Below are positions 1 through 7,398 of a stretch of DNA of 14,988 bases, in pieces. The translations under genes and the position numbers were made by a program. The notes below the pieces were generated by a model. It saw only the letters and a list, made by a program, of their open reading frames with translations, did no database searches and had not been told where the DNA came from. The stretch comes from Clostridia bacterium. Lineage in GTDB: Bacteria > Bacillota > Clostridia > Oscillospirales > CAG-272. How positions within the stretch are numbered: position 1 is the stretch's first letter; every line of letters starts with the position of its first letter. The stretch covers positions 1 to 14,988 of the forward strand of contig CAAGDE010000190.1 of assembly GCA_900768535.1 (NCBI GenBank), read 5' to 3'.

Positions 1-3000
1 GAAATCAGAATTTCGGCTTGCTGCTCGTTGTAGAAATACCAGCCCACAAACCGGTACTCCTGTTCCTTTGCGTTTGCGGTCAGCGTAATCTGCGTGCCCT
101 TTTCAACCATCCTGCCGTTTCCGAACTCGACCTGCTGACCGTTTTCGGTGATATAGCCCCACTGATACTCGTAACACTGTGCAAGGAAGCTGTATTCCTC
201 CACGATTCTGATCGTGATCACCACTTTGAATGCGGGGTTTGCAAGATAGGTGTAGGTGACGGTATAAGTGCCGGCTTTCCCTGTGTCGAGCATCCCGTTT
301 TCGTTGCAGCCGATCGTGCTTTCCACGCGGTATTCCACGCCGCGGCAAAGTCTTTCGAAGCGGTTGCCGACCTTTCCGAGCACGGGGATCTCCTCAAACG
401 GAGCCCAGATTTCACTGTTGATATTGATCCTGTATTCCGCCTTCAGATTTCCGTTTTCGTCCGTGTCGAAGCCGAAATCGCCGAGGTCGTCGAGCTTGAT
501 CTCGGTAACCGTGCCTCTGAACAGCGCGGTCAGATGAATATTGCCGGTCTCCTCGCTTACGGTGACGGTATATTTCGGATTGGTGGAAAGCAGGGAGTCC
601 GCATTGTAGCCCACGTTGTCGGAGGCGGGGAACCAGCCTATGAAGTGATAACCCGCTTTGGGTTTCACTTCAACGGTAACGCTTGCGCCGTTCGTCAGAT
701 TATCGACATAGAACCCGTCCTCATCGGAAATGCCCGCACCGACAAACTCGCCCGCGCCGTGGCTTTCGATTCTCGCGCTGACGGAGAACGCATAGTCGAA
801 TCTTGCATAAACGGTTGCATCCTCGGTTACGGTGAATTCGTAAACCTCCTCGGAGGAAATCAGCGCGGCGTTTTCGCCCGCTCCGTTGTACCAGCCGACA
901 AACCGGAAGTAAACGGTTTCTCCGCTTGCCGAAACCCGAATCTTGGTTCCTTCCGTGACCTCAAACTGCAGTTGCTTTTCGGCAGGGGAATACCCTTCTG
1001 TCGTAAGGTCGTAAAGGTTTCCGTTTTCCCCTGCGATGACCTTCAGGGTCACCTTGCCTTTTTCGGCAAACCGCGCGTAAATATAGGTATTGTCGGTGAT
1101 GGTGAAGGTTTCGGTCGCGTTCGATGAATAGAAGCGTTTCTCCTCGCTGAAGGAATTCGCGATATACCAGCCCGCAAACCGGAACCCTTCGTTGGGCACC
1201 GCCGTCAATGTCAGCGTTCCGCCGAGGTCCGTTTCCTCTCTGTATCCGTCCGGATCTCTGACCACAACCCTGCCGTCTTTTTCTATCACGCCGTTCATGT
1301 CGCCGTTTTCCAGATACGAATAGGTTTCGGCTTTGGGTACGGTTACGGTCAGCGTGGCTTTAACGGTTTTGTCGTGCCTGTAGGAAACGGTGATTTCATA
1401 AACACCCGTCTTTGTGTAGTCGACCCGGCTTGCGTCAACCGTGTATTCCGATGCGTCAAGCACGGTGCCGTTGTTCGTTGTTACGGTCAGTCCCGTAAGG
1501 TCGGCTTGTGTTTTGTCCGACAGGCGGTAATAGAAGTTGCCCTGTTCGAAACCGTTGCAGGTTACGTTCAGTGAGCGGATCTCCTCGACAAATACGGCTT
1601 TGATGTGCCGGTCTGTGCCGTTTTGCTCGTACTTATATTTGGGTTCGACCGAAACGGGAGAAGCGGAAAGGTTGCCCGCTTCGTCTACCGAATACCAGCC
1701 GATGAACCGATATCCGTCCGCAGGCTTTGCAATCAGCTCTCTGTAATCGTTGGCATCGAAATAATCGAAAACGTACCGATGGGTGCTCTTGGTCAGGACG
1801 GGCATATATCCGCGGCTTTCTTCAACCGTACCGTTGCCCTCAAGCCCGACCGTAAGGTGCGCAAACTTCTCGGACACGTAGACAATGAAGCCCAGGTAAT
1901 CCTGATCCTCCGCCGTCCGATCGACTGTGCCGAAATGCAGCGTGTAATAGATCTTGTAATCGCCCTCTCTTCTGAAGTCCAGACCGCCGAAATTGATGGA
2001 ATAATCACCGAAGAACAGTTTTACGTATTCGTACACACTGCCGTCGGGCTGGTTTTCGTTCCGGCGAAGTCCTCTGATGTCGAGTTTCAAAAAGTCGGTT
2101 TCGGGTGCGCCGGGCTTGTAATACAGGACCGTCTTTGCATCCTTTTTCTCTTCACCGCTTTTCCCGGCGGTCGGTATTCCCGATGCATCCGACCACTGTC
2201 TCAGCTGATAAACGCCCTTCAGCTCGGAAAATGCGGGCTTGATTTGAAACAGCGCCAGGACGGTTAAATCGTAATCGGGCATTTTCAGCTCGTAAACGGG
2301 ATCCTCCGAGATCAGATCACCGATGACGCCGCCCTCGTACAGCGTGTACCAGCCGCCGAAATCAAACTTTTCGTCCGGCACCGCAGTCAGCTTGTGTGAG
2401 GGCATTCCCTTTGTAAACAGAAGCGACTTTTCGGTGTAAGACTCTTTGTTGTCCGCTCCGATATAAAAGCTCCCGCCCGCTACGGTTTTTACCGTCACAT
2501 CTCCGTTTTTCTCGGATACGTAGACGTATATGCGCTTACTGAGATTCGGATCTTTTTTTACCGTGAAATCCACATAATACTCGCCTTCTTTGGAATAATC
2601 GAGCTTGTCAAGTCCCGTAACCTCGTACTGCTCGGGCGACAGGAGCACGTATTTCCCTTTATTGTTCCACCCTTTGATTACGAGCTTGCTCACATCAATC
2701 TGCTTCGGGTTGCCGGGCTTGATGTAAACAGTTGACGACGCTCTTCCGTCCCTGAATTCGACAGGCATATTCGATTCGCCGGGGAACTGCCATATCTGAT
2801 ACACGCCTTTCAGGTTGCCTTCGAATCTGGCAACGAAGCGCTGCTCGCCTTCCTGTACATAGTACGTGTAGAACTGCGAGGTCGTTACCGGTGTTTTTTC
2901 GATTACGCCGTCGGTCTCTCTGTACCACCCCAGGTGTTCGACTTCCGCAGAGCCGTACTGATTGAGTTCGACTTTCGTGCCTTTTTTGATAAAAAATGTT

Positions 3001-3605
3001 TTTTCTTCACCGGTCCCGACATGGAACACCTGTTCGCGCTCGAAAAAGAACATTTTTTTCTTTACAATAACATCAACCGTTCCGCGGCACGGTCCCTGAT
3101 TCTTCACGGTCACGCTTTCGCCGCTTTCCGGATCGACGAAGATAAAGACAGAGAACGAATCCGTTTCGAACATCAGGTTTCCGTTCTCAAAGGTGCAGTC
3201 AAGTTCCTCCACCTCCGTTTCGCTCTTGATGTGGAAGACCAGGTACTTTTTCACGCCTGCAATCGGCGCGGGGACGGAGATTCTGACTTTTCCGTCGGGT
3301 TGCACCTTCACCCCGTTGTCCTGTACCGAAATATCCATTGCGACAATCTCGGAGTCGGTCAGCGTCCGGTATTCCTCGGGCAGCTTATCCAGCGTGTACG
3401 GGAGGGCATCTTCCGTAAGCTGTATTTTGTCGGTGATCAGTTTTGCCTGTTTCCCGAAGCCTCCGCCGCTGAGCGTAACACCTGCGCTGCTTTTGAGCTC
3501 GTTCGTTTTGCCTCCGCACCCGCCGCAGGAGCTACATCCCGCAAAAAGGAACAGGCTTAAGGCGACTACCAGAACTGACAGGGCGCAAAGTAATTTGTTT
3601 CTCAT
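1..3605 (-). CDS. Giant InlB-like/Big_3-like repeat surface lipoprotein (C-terminus outside window)
   Basis: The visible part is 1201 residues with no stop, so the gene continues past position 1. The N-terminus is a lipoprotein signal: Arg and Lys at positions 2 and 4, a hydrophobic stretch, and a lipobox LFAGC with the lipidated Cys at residue 24, followed by a Cys/Gly-rich tether. The protein should sit on the outer face of the membrane. At least seven Gly-Trp motifs (FxGWY type; Trp at about residues 227, 419, 637, 813, 905, 991, 1189) mark InlB B-repeat/Flg_new-like modules. Segments reading D(Y/T)xKxGxYxVxxxY, such as those near residues 729 and 1110, resemble Big_3 Ig-like domains. Residues from about 267 and 464 begin the same way (GVYQ...), suggesting a duplication of roughly 197 residues. 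An AAGGAGG ribosome site lies 8 bases before the ATG. It probably shares a transcript with the surface gene upstream (119-base gap). A role in adhesion or surface binding is inferred only. Confidence 0.85.
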   Translation of the reverse strand, partial: MRNKLLCALSVLVVALSLFLFAGCSSCGGCGGKTNELKSSAGVTLSGGGFGKQAKLITDKIQLTEDALPYTLDKLPEEYRTLTDSEIVAMDISVQDNGVKVQPDGKVRISVPAPIAGVKKYLVFHIKSETEVEELDCTFENGNLMFETDSFSVFIFVDPESGESVTVKNQGPCRGTVDVIVKKKMFFFEREQVFHVGTGEEKTFFIKKGTKVELNQYGSAEVEHLGWYRETDGVIEKTPVTTSQFYTYYVQEGEQRFVARFEGNLKGVYQIWQFPGESNMPVEFRDGRASSTVYIKPGNPKQIDVSKLVIKGWNNKGKYVLLSPEQYEVTGLDKLDYSKEGEYYVDFTVKKDPNLSKRIYVYVSEKNGDVTVKTVAGGSFYIGADNKESYTEKSLLFTKGMPSHKLTAVPDEKFDFGGWYTLYEGGVIGDLISEDPVYELKMPDYDLTVLALFQIKPAFSELKGVYQLRQWSDASGIPTAGKSGEEKKDAKTVLYYKPGAPETDFLKLDIRGLRRNENQPDGSVYEYVKLFFGDYSINFGGLDFRREGDYKIYYTLHFGTVDRTAEDQDYLGFIVYVSEKFAHLTVGLEGNGTVEESRGYMPVLTKSTHRYVFDYFDANDYRELIAKPADGYRFIGWYSVDEAGNLSASPVSVEPKYKYEQNGTDRHIKAVFVEEIRSLNVTCNGFEQGNFYYRLSDKTQADLTGLTVTTNNGTVLDASEYTVDASRVDYTKTGVYEITVSYRHDKTVKATLTVTVPKAETYSYLENGDMNGVIEKDGRVVVRDPDGYREETDLGGTLTLTAVPNEGFRFAGWYIANSFSEEKRFYSSNATETFTITDNTYIYARFAEKGKVTLKVIAGENGNLYDLTTEGYSPAEKQLQFEVTEGTKIRVSASGETVYFRFVGWYNGAGENAALISSEEVYEFTVTEDATVYARFDYAFSVSARIESHGAGEFVGAGISDEDGFYVDNLTNGASVTVEVKPKAGYHFIGWFPASDNVGYNADSLLSTNPKYTVTVSEETGNIHLTALFRGTVTEIKLDDLGDFGFDTDENGNLKAEYRININSEIWAPFEEIPVLGKVGNRFERLCRGVEYRVESTIGCNENGMLDTGKAGTYTVTYTYLANPAFKVVITIRIVEEYSFLAQCYEYQWGYITENGQQVEFGNGRMVEKGTQITLTANAKEQEYRFVGWYFYNEQQAEILI

Positions 3606-3613
3606 AAAACTTG

Positions 3614-3620
3614 CCTCCTT
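3614..3620 (-). promoter_or_regulatory. Ribosome binding site AAGGAGG of the repeat lipoprotein
   Basis: On the minus strand AAGGAGG lies 8 bases before the ATG at 3605 and fixes that start. It follows directly on an A-rich stretch and the hairpin at 3632-3664. Confidence 0.8.
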
Positions 3621-3631
3621 TTTTTATTTTC

Positions 3632-3664
3632 GGGAACCGCCGTCGGAATCGCGCGGCGATCCCC
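3632..3664 (-). repeat. GC-rich stem-loop just upstream of the lipoprotein ribosome site
   Basis: In minus-strand RNA, GGGGAUCGCCG (3664-3654) can pair over all 11 positions with CGGCGGUUCCC (3642-3632), with two G-U wobbles and an 11-base loop. On the minus strand it is followed by A residues, not U residues, so it does not look like a terminator for the operon. It could affect mRNA stability or translation of the lipoprotein. On the plus strand the following sequence is T-rich, but no plus gene ends there. Confidence 0.5.
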
Positions 3665-3674
3665 TTTTGAATTT

Positions 3675-3706
3675 ATTTTAAGCGCTTGCAGCCAGCGTCT
3701 TAAAAT
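3675..3706 (-). repeat. AT-rich stem-loop between the two surface-protein genes
   Basis: ATTTTAAGCGCT (3675-3686) pairs with AGCGTCTTAAAAT (3694-3706): twelve base pairs with one bulged base and a 7-base loop. It lies about 20 bases after the stop of the upstream surface gene. Without a clear U-run it may be a leaky terminator, a processing site or a stability element. Confidence 0.45.
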
Positions 3707-3724
3707 CACAGGGGGTTTCCTTCT

Positions 3725-6700
3725 TTATCCCTTTCTGCCGATCCTTTTGAGTGCGGCAATCAATTCCGCAATTGATTTTTTCCGAATCGCAAACCAGAAG
3801 ATCGCAAAGCCGCCCAGTCCCGCAACGGCTGCCGATCCGACTGCGATGCCTGCAATCGCCCCGCCCGAGAGTCCGTCCCCGTCGGAGGAAGAGGGAATTT
3901 CTCCCTCATCCTTCCCCTCCGGAGCCGAATTTTCATAAACCGCCGTAAGGCTGGTTTGACCCGTTACCGTAAAGGTGTACCTCTTTTCCGTGCTGACGAG
4001 CTTCCCGCCGGCGTCCTTCCAGCCCCTGAACACCTTGCCTGCAGCCGGAGCGTCCGCGGTAACGGTCACGGTCTCGCCGATCGCAAATCTTCCGCCGCCG
4101 GTGCCGCCGACCACCGTAATTTCCGCTTTTACGAGCTTTGCAATCGAAAGGGCCGTGATTTCCGCTCCGCTTTCGTCAAAGTGCTTCCCGCAAAACACGC
4201 AATCCTTGTGCCCCCGTACGCCGAACGCCGCTTCGGTTGCGGGAACCTCCTTTACCCACTCGCCGAACCGGTGCGCCTTGTCAATCACAAGCGTGCTTTC
4301 GTCGGCGATCGGTCTGGTTGCCTCTTTGTCCTCGAACTTCACTTCACATCCGCTGCACCGGTAGTAGGGCTTTGAGCCTTTCTTCATGCAGGTGGCGTCC
4401 GTCCCCGCAACAAGCGTTGTTTTATGGATATGTCCGAGCGCAGGGGTAATGATATATCCGCAGTCAAGGCATTTAACGGGATTGTCCTCTGTCGCCGCCG
4501 CTCTGTCGGGGCGGTGAGGAGCTTTGTCATTCGTTCTGTCGCAGTTTTTGCACTCGCGGAAGTGCTCCTCCCCGGTTGAGGACCATTCGGCTTTGAAATC
4601 GTGAAGTACGGTTTCCTCCTGCGTGATTTCCTTTGTGTAGGCAGCGTCCGTGAAGAGCTTTCCGCACGCCTCACGCCGGCACTCGTAATACGCGATGCTC
4701 CCGTCTTTTCCTTCGGTGCAGGGCGTTGCCTCGTGGAGGAAGCAAAGGTGTCCTTTGGGGATTATCGCGGCTGCGTCATCCCACGGCATCGTGCAGGCGG
4801 CGTCGAAAAATTCCTTCCCGCAGCCCACGCAGGCGTACTTGTCTTTTACGCCGTCCTCGGTGCAGCTCTCAAGCCTTCCCGCCGCCTTCAATGTCACGTT
4901 TTCGTGCAGACAGTCCACGGGCTTCCGCGTTTGTATGATGAACGTCACTTCCGTCCGATCCGTGCTTTGCTCATATCTCATCAGGGTCCCGCCCGAAATG
5001 CTGTAATCGCAAAGCCAGTTTTTGATGTCGTAAGGCTTCAGAACCGGAAAAATCTTTCCTTCCGGCGCCCGAACCGTAAATTTGACTTCGCACGGAACGT
5101 CCTTGTAAAACACACCGTCCACCAACGGACCGATGCTGCTTTGGTCTACCGTTACGGAGCATCCGTTTTTCTCGGTGATTTTCAGCGTTTCCGGAAGATA
5201 GCCGGCAAGCGGTTGCGAAACCTCAATGTCCAACGATTGCACCGCACCTTCAACGCGCAACAGCACCATCACAATCAAATTTCCGTCGCTTTCTCTGATC
5301 TGTTTGCTCAGCACCTCCCCGTGAGTCACCGACACGTGGATGTCATCGATGCTTGCGGGAAATTTGCAGGTCGTGTGCGGCCGGAATACATAAAACATTA
5401 CGCTGTTGTTGGTAATAAACACACTGCCGCAGTCGCTCGCGTTGCACAGCGTGTCGCTGCCGTTGCGATCCGACGACACCTTGTAAAAATACAGTCCGCG
5501 GGGAATGACGTTGCCTTCGATGACGTTCGGATAAAACATCGGGGTATATGCCATTCCTTCATAAAACTCCGGCACGTCGATTACGACCCTTCTGATATAT
5601 TCGTCAGACGAGCACACGGTGCAGATCCCTTCCACGAAATGATGCGCCTCGAAATCGCCGTATTCGCAGCCGCAAACATCGCCGTTGTATATATAAGTAC
5701 ACTTTGCGCGCGCCCGGCAGGTTGCCGTGCCGCCGGTCGGAGCGTGTCTCAGCTCCGCATTTTCGGTTCCGCAGTATTTACAGAATCCGAGGTGCGTGTA
5801 GGTTCCGTCGTTGTTGCCGAACGACCGGAATTCGTACTTGTGCCCTGTCGCGGCAAGATATTCATATCTGCACGCTTCGCACTGTGCGCCGCTCAGACAC
5901 GTCTGCACGCCGCCGGCGTGATTTTCCTTTCTGACGCTGCCGTCCGCGTCCTTTTCCACCTCGCCGCAGGCGCATTTGTACACGTGGCAGGTGTTGTCGG
6001 TTGCATCGGGCGCGGCAGAGAAGCTGTGCTTTGCATCGGGATTGCCGAGGTTTCCGCACGTTTTGCACGATACGTTGCAGCCGCTGTAGAACGCGTGACC
6101 GGCATACTGCGAGCCTTTGTCAAAAGCCGGAGAAACGCCGGGACAGCCCGGATCGGTGCACTGTCTGTATCCGTGATGCGCAAAGTCGATTTTGCCGAAA
6201 TCGCTCCAGGTATGCTCGTGCCCGCCCGATACGGCTGTTACCGAAACGGGAATATCGCAGGTCTGTCCGTCCGACGCCGTTGCGGTGATATACATCGTCC
6301 CGGCGTCCATGGCGTTGACCGCGGTGATGCGATAGTAGCAGGTCGATTCTTCAAAGACATTCGAAACCTGCAATTCCGTGCCGACGGGCGCTGTCTTTAC
6401 CGTATAATTATACGGACCGGGCGCGCCTCTGAGCCATATTCCCGTATCGGTGTACAGCGTGCCGATTTTGCCCGTCACCGGGATTCCGATCGCGGGGCTT
6501 ACGATTGTCGGATAACCGATATACGTCATGCCTTTGGAAAGAACAAAGTCCATTTCCACGGCGGAGGTTTTGGTGTTTCGCCCGGCAATGTCCCAGAACT
6601 CGATGTCCTTGCCCTTGCCGAGCTCCGCGCCCAAAACCCGGAGGTTCTGTTTGAGCACCTTTGCGTCATCGGACAGCCGATATCCTGTTTTCGGTTCAAA

Positions 6701-7081
6701 CAAAACCCGGATGCAATACACAACGTTCTGCTCGATCAGCTGATTTTCAACCCGATCCCATGAAAGCGATGAATTGGAATTCGTCCAAAGATTTTCTCTC
6801 TGTCCGTCACGGCAAACCATTGTAAGCTTCGCCGTATAGTTTGCGCCCGCCGGCACGTTCAGCGTCTTTGCCGTTTTATCCTTGAAATCTATGACGGAAG
6901 CAAGGCTGTCTCCGACGCCCGCTTTTCCGAACGCCACCTCCAGCGTGTCAACCGTCACCGTTTCGGCTCTCACCGTCTGCGGGCCGAAGAAAACGACGGC
7001 GAGCAGGAACGCAAGGCATACGGTGATTCCCAGAGCAAGCGTTCGCAATCCTGATTGGTTCTTCCCGGTGTGTGGCATCAT
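3725..7081 (-). CDS. Large cysteine-rich (CxxC) cell-surface protein, membrane anchored
   Basis: The 1118-residue protein begins with a Sec signal peptide (hydrophobic about residues 14-33, likely cut after VRA at 39). Two Cys-rich blocks follow, about 288-495 and 723-966, with many CxxC pairs (for example FCKYCG 433-438, CVGCG 751-755, CLDCG 871-875, CVFCG 961-965) and scattered His. They resemble the HxW...ATC...CxxCG repeats of many clostridial secreted proteins. A middle region (about 497-722) is unrecognised. Residues 985-1050 form one InlB-like module (FRGWKD), then comes an acidic Ser/Gly linker, a membrane helix (about 1075-1099) and a Lys/Arg-rich tail. No LPxTG is seen. AAGGAG lies 5 bases before the first of two tandem ATGs and 8 before the second (7078), which may be the true start. 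It is first gene of the minus operon. Surface binding or metal/disulfide stabilisation is inference. Confidence 0.82.
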   Translation of the reverse strand: MMPHTGKNQSGLRTLALGITVCLAFLLAVVFFGPQTVRAETVTVDTLEVAFGKAGVGDSLASVIDFKDKTAKTLNVPAGANYTAKLTMVCRDGQRENLWTNSNSSLSWDRVENQLIEQNVVYCIRVLFEPKTGYRLSDDAKVLKQNLRVLGAELGKGKDIEFWDIAGRNTKTSAVEMDFVLSKGMTYIGYPTIVSPAIGIPVTGKIGTLYTDTGIWLRGAPGPYNYTVKTAPVGTELQVSNVFEESTCYYRITAVNAMDAGTMYITATASDGQTCDIPVSVTAVSGGHEHTWSDFGKIDFAHHGYRQCTDPGCPGVSPAFDKGSQYAGHAFYSGCNVSCKTCGNLGNPDAKHSFSAAPDATDNTCHVYKCACGEVEKDADGSVRKENHAGGVQTCLSGAQCEACRYEYLAATGHKYEFRSFGNNDGTYTHLGFCKYCGTENAELRHAPTGGTATCRARAKCTYIYNGDVCGCEYGDFEAHHFVEGICTVCSSDEYIRRVVIDVPEFYEGMAYTPMFYPNVIEGNVIPRGLYFYKVSSDRNGSDTLCNASDCGSVFITNNSVMFYVFRPHTTCKFPASIDDIHVSVTHGEVLSKQIRESDGNLIVMVLLRVEGAVQSLDIEVSQPLAGYLPETLKITEKNGCSVTVDQSSIGPLVDGVFYKDVPCEVKFTVRAPEGKIFPVLKPYDIKNWLCDYSISGGTLMRYEQSTDRTEVTFIIQTRKPVDCLHENVTLKAAGRLESCTEDGVKDKYACVGCGKEFFDAACTMPWDDAAAIIPKGHLCFLHEATPCTEGKDGSIAYYECRREACGKLFTDAAYTKEITQEETVLHDFKAEWSSTGEEHFRECKNCDRTNDKAPHRPDRAAATEDNPVKCLDCGYIITPALGHIHKTTLVAGTDATCMKKGSKPYYRCSGCEVKFEDKEATRPIADESTLVIDKAHRFGEWVKEVPATEAAFGVRGHKDCVFCGKHFDESGAEITALSIAKLVKAEITVVGGTGGGRFAIGETVTVTADAPAAGKVFRGWKDAGGKLVSTEKRYTFTVTGQTSLTAVYENSAPEGKDEGEIPSSSDGDGLSGGAIAGIAVGSAAVAGLGGFAIFWFAIRKKSIAELIAALKRIGRKG

Positions 7082-7086
7082 CGTGT

Positions 7087-7092
7087 CTCCTT
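7087..7092 (-). promoter_or_regulatory. Ribosome binding site AAGGAG of the Cys-rich surface protein
   Basis: AAGGAG on the minus strand lies 5 bases from the ATG at 7081 and 8 from the ATG at 7078. The spacing slightly favours the second ATG; the protein changes by one Met only. Confidence 0.7.
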
Positions 7093-7176
7093 TGAATTGG
7101 GTGTTTTTTCGGGGGCGTCACAGCGTTTTTTTCCCTGTGCAGGCTTGCGGCTCCGTTCTCTGTGTACGTATTGTGA

Positions 7177-7203
7177 ATTCTGCAACATTTTCCCCGTTGT
7201 CAA
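7177..7203 (-). promoter_or_regulatory. Possible sigma-A promoter of the surface-protein operon
   Basis: A perfect TTGACA (minus strand, 7203-7198) is seen, but the best -10 is poor: CAGAAT at 7182-7177 after 15 bases, or AGAATT after 16. A consensus -35 with a weak, badly spaced -10 would suit a promoter that needs an activator. Transcription would start about 90 bases before the ATG. Confidence 0.35.
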
Positions 7204-7218
7204 AAACACAGATTGACT
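7198..7218. promoter_or_regulatory. Dyad GTCAA-N9-TTGAC joining the two divergent -35 boxes
   Basis: GTCAA (7199-7203) and TTGAC (7213-7217) are perfect inverted arms around AAACACAGA. Each arm is part of the -35 box of one divergent promoter. The symmetry may simply come from two back-to-back TTGAC boxes, or it may be a binding site for a dimeric regulator such as the LuxR-type protein encoded at 8768-10393. Confidence 0.35.
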
Positions 7219-7241
7219 TTCGCGTGCAAGTGTGCTATAAT
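7213..7241 (+). promoter_or_regulatory. Sigma-A promoter of the binding-protein/regulator operon
   Basis: TTGACT (7213-7218), a 17-base spacer, and TATAAT (7236-7241) preceded by TGC, giving an extended -10. Transcription should start near 7248, which leaves an untranslated leader of about 150 bases before the ATG at 7399. Confidence 0.75.
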
Positions 7242-7247
7242 AAATGT

Positions 7248-7398
7248 GTGATAGCCCCTGCTGTGTGCTAAGTATACCATATTCGCGGTCATTTGTCCCC
7301 CACCGAAACCGCCAAAAGGTGGGGAAAACCGAAAAAAAGTCGGGATTTTTTTCAAAACAGGCACGAAAACTCCGAAAACAGAGAGGTGAAAAACCGAT
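7248..7398 (+). other. Long 5' untranslated leader with two hairpins
   Basis: This is most of the divergent intergenic region (7082-7398). It contains CCCCACC (7298-7304) pairing with GGTGGGG (7318-7324) around a 13-base loop, then GAAAAAAA (7331-7338) pairing with TTTTTTTC (7346-7353) around GTCGGGA. The second, ending in seven Ts, could act as a weak attenuator. I do not recognise a known riboswitch. A GAGGTG ribosome site (7383-7388) ends the leader. Confidence 0.45.

Noticed and set aside
18..1127. A 369-codon open frame on the plus strand
   Set aside because: It is opposite the repeat lipoprotein, whose minus frame shows clear GW repeats; no start signals are seen on the plus strand.
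2934..3560. A 208-codon plus-strand frame
   Set aside because: It covers the antisense of the lipoprotein signal and first repeats, with low-complexity composition and no recognisable domain.
4601..6763. A 720-codon open frame on the plus strand
   Set aside because: It lies entirely opposite the minus-strand Cys-rich surface gene, has no ribosome site or promoter, and its protein is Arg/Val-rich with no known motif. The minus gene has a signal peptide, repeats and a membrane anchor, so this is a shadow frame.
3725..7081. Haem c binding or sortase anchoring of the Cys-rich protein
   Set aside because: None of the CxxC motifs I checked is followed by His as in CxxCH, and no LPxTG-like motif precedes the C-terminal membrane helix.
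7248..7398. Known riboswitch in the leader
   Set aside because: I could not match the conserved core of any riboswitch class I know; only generic hairpins are visible.
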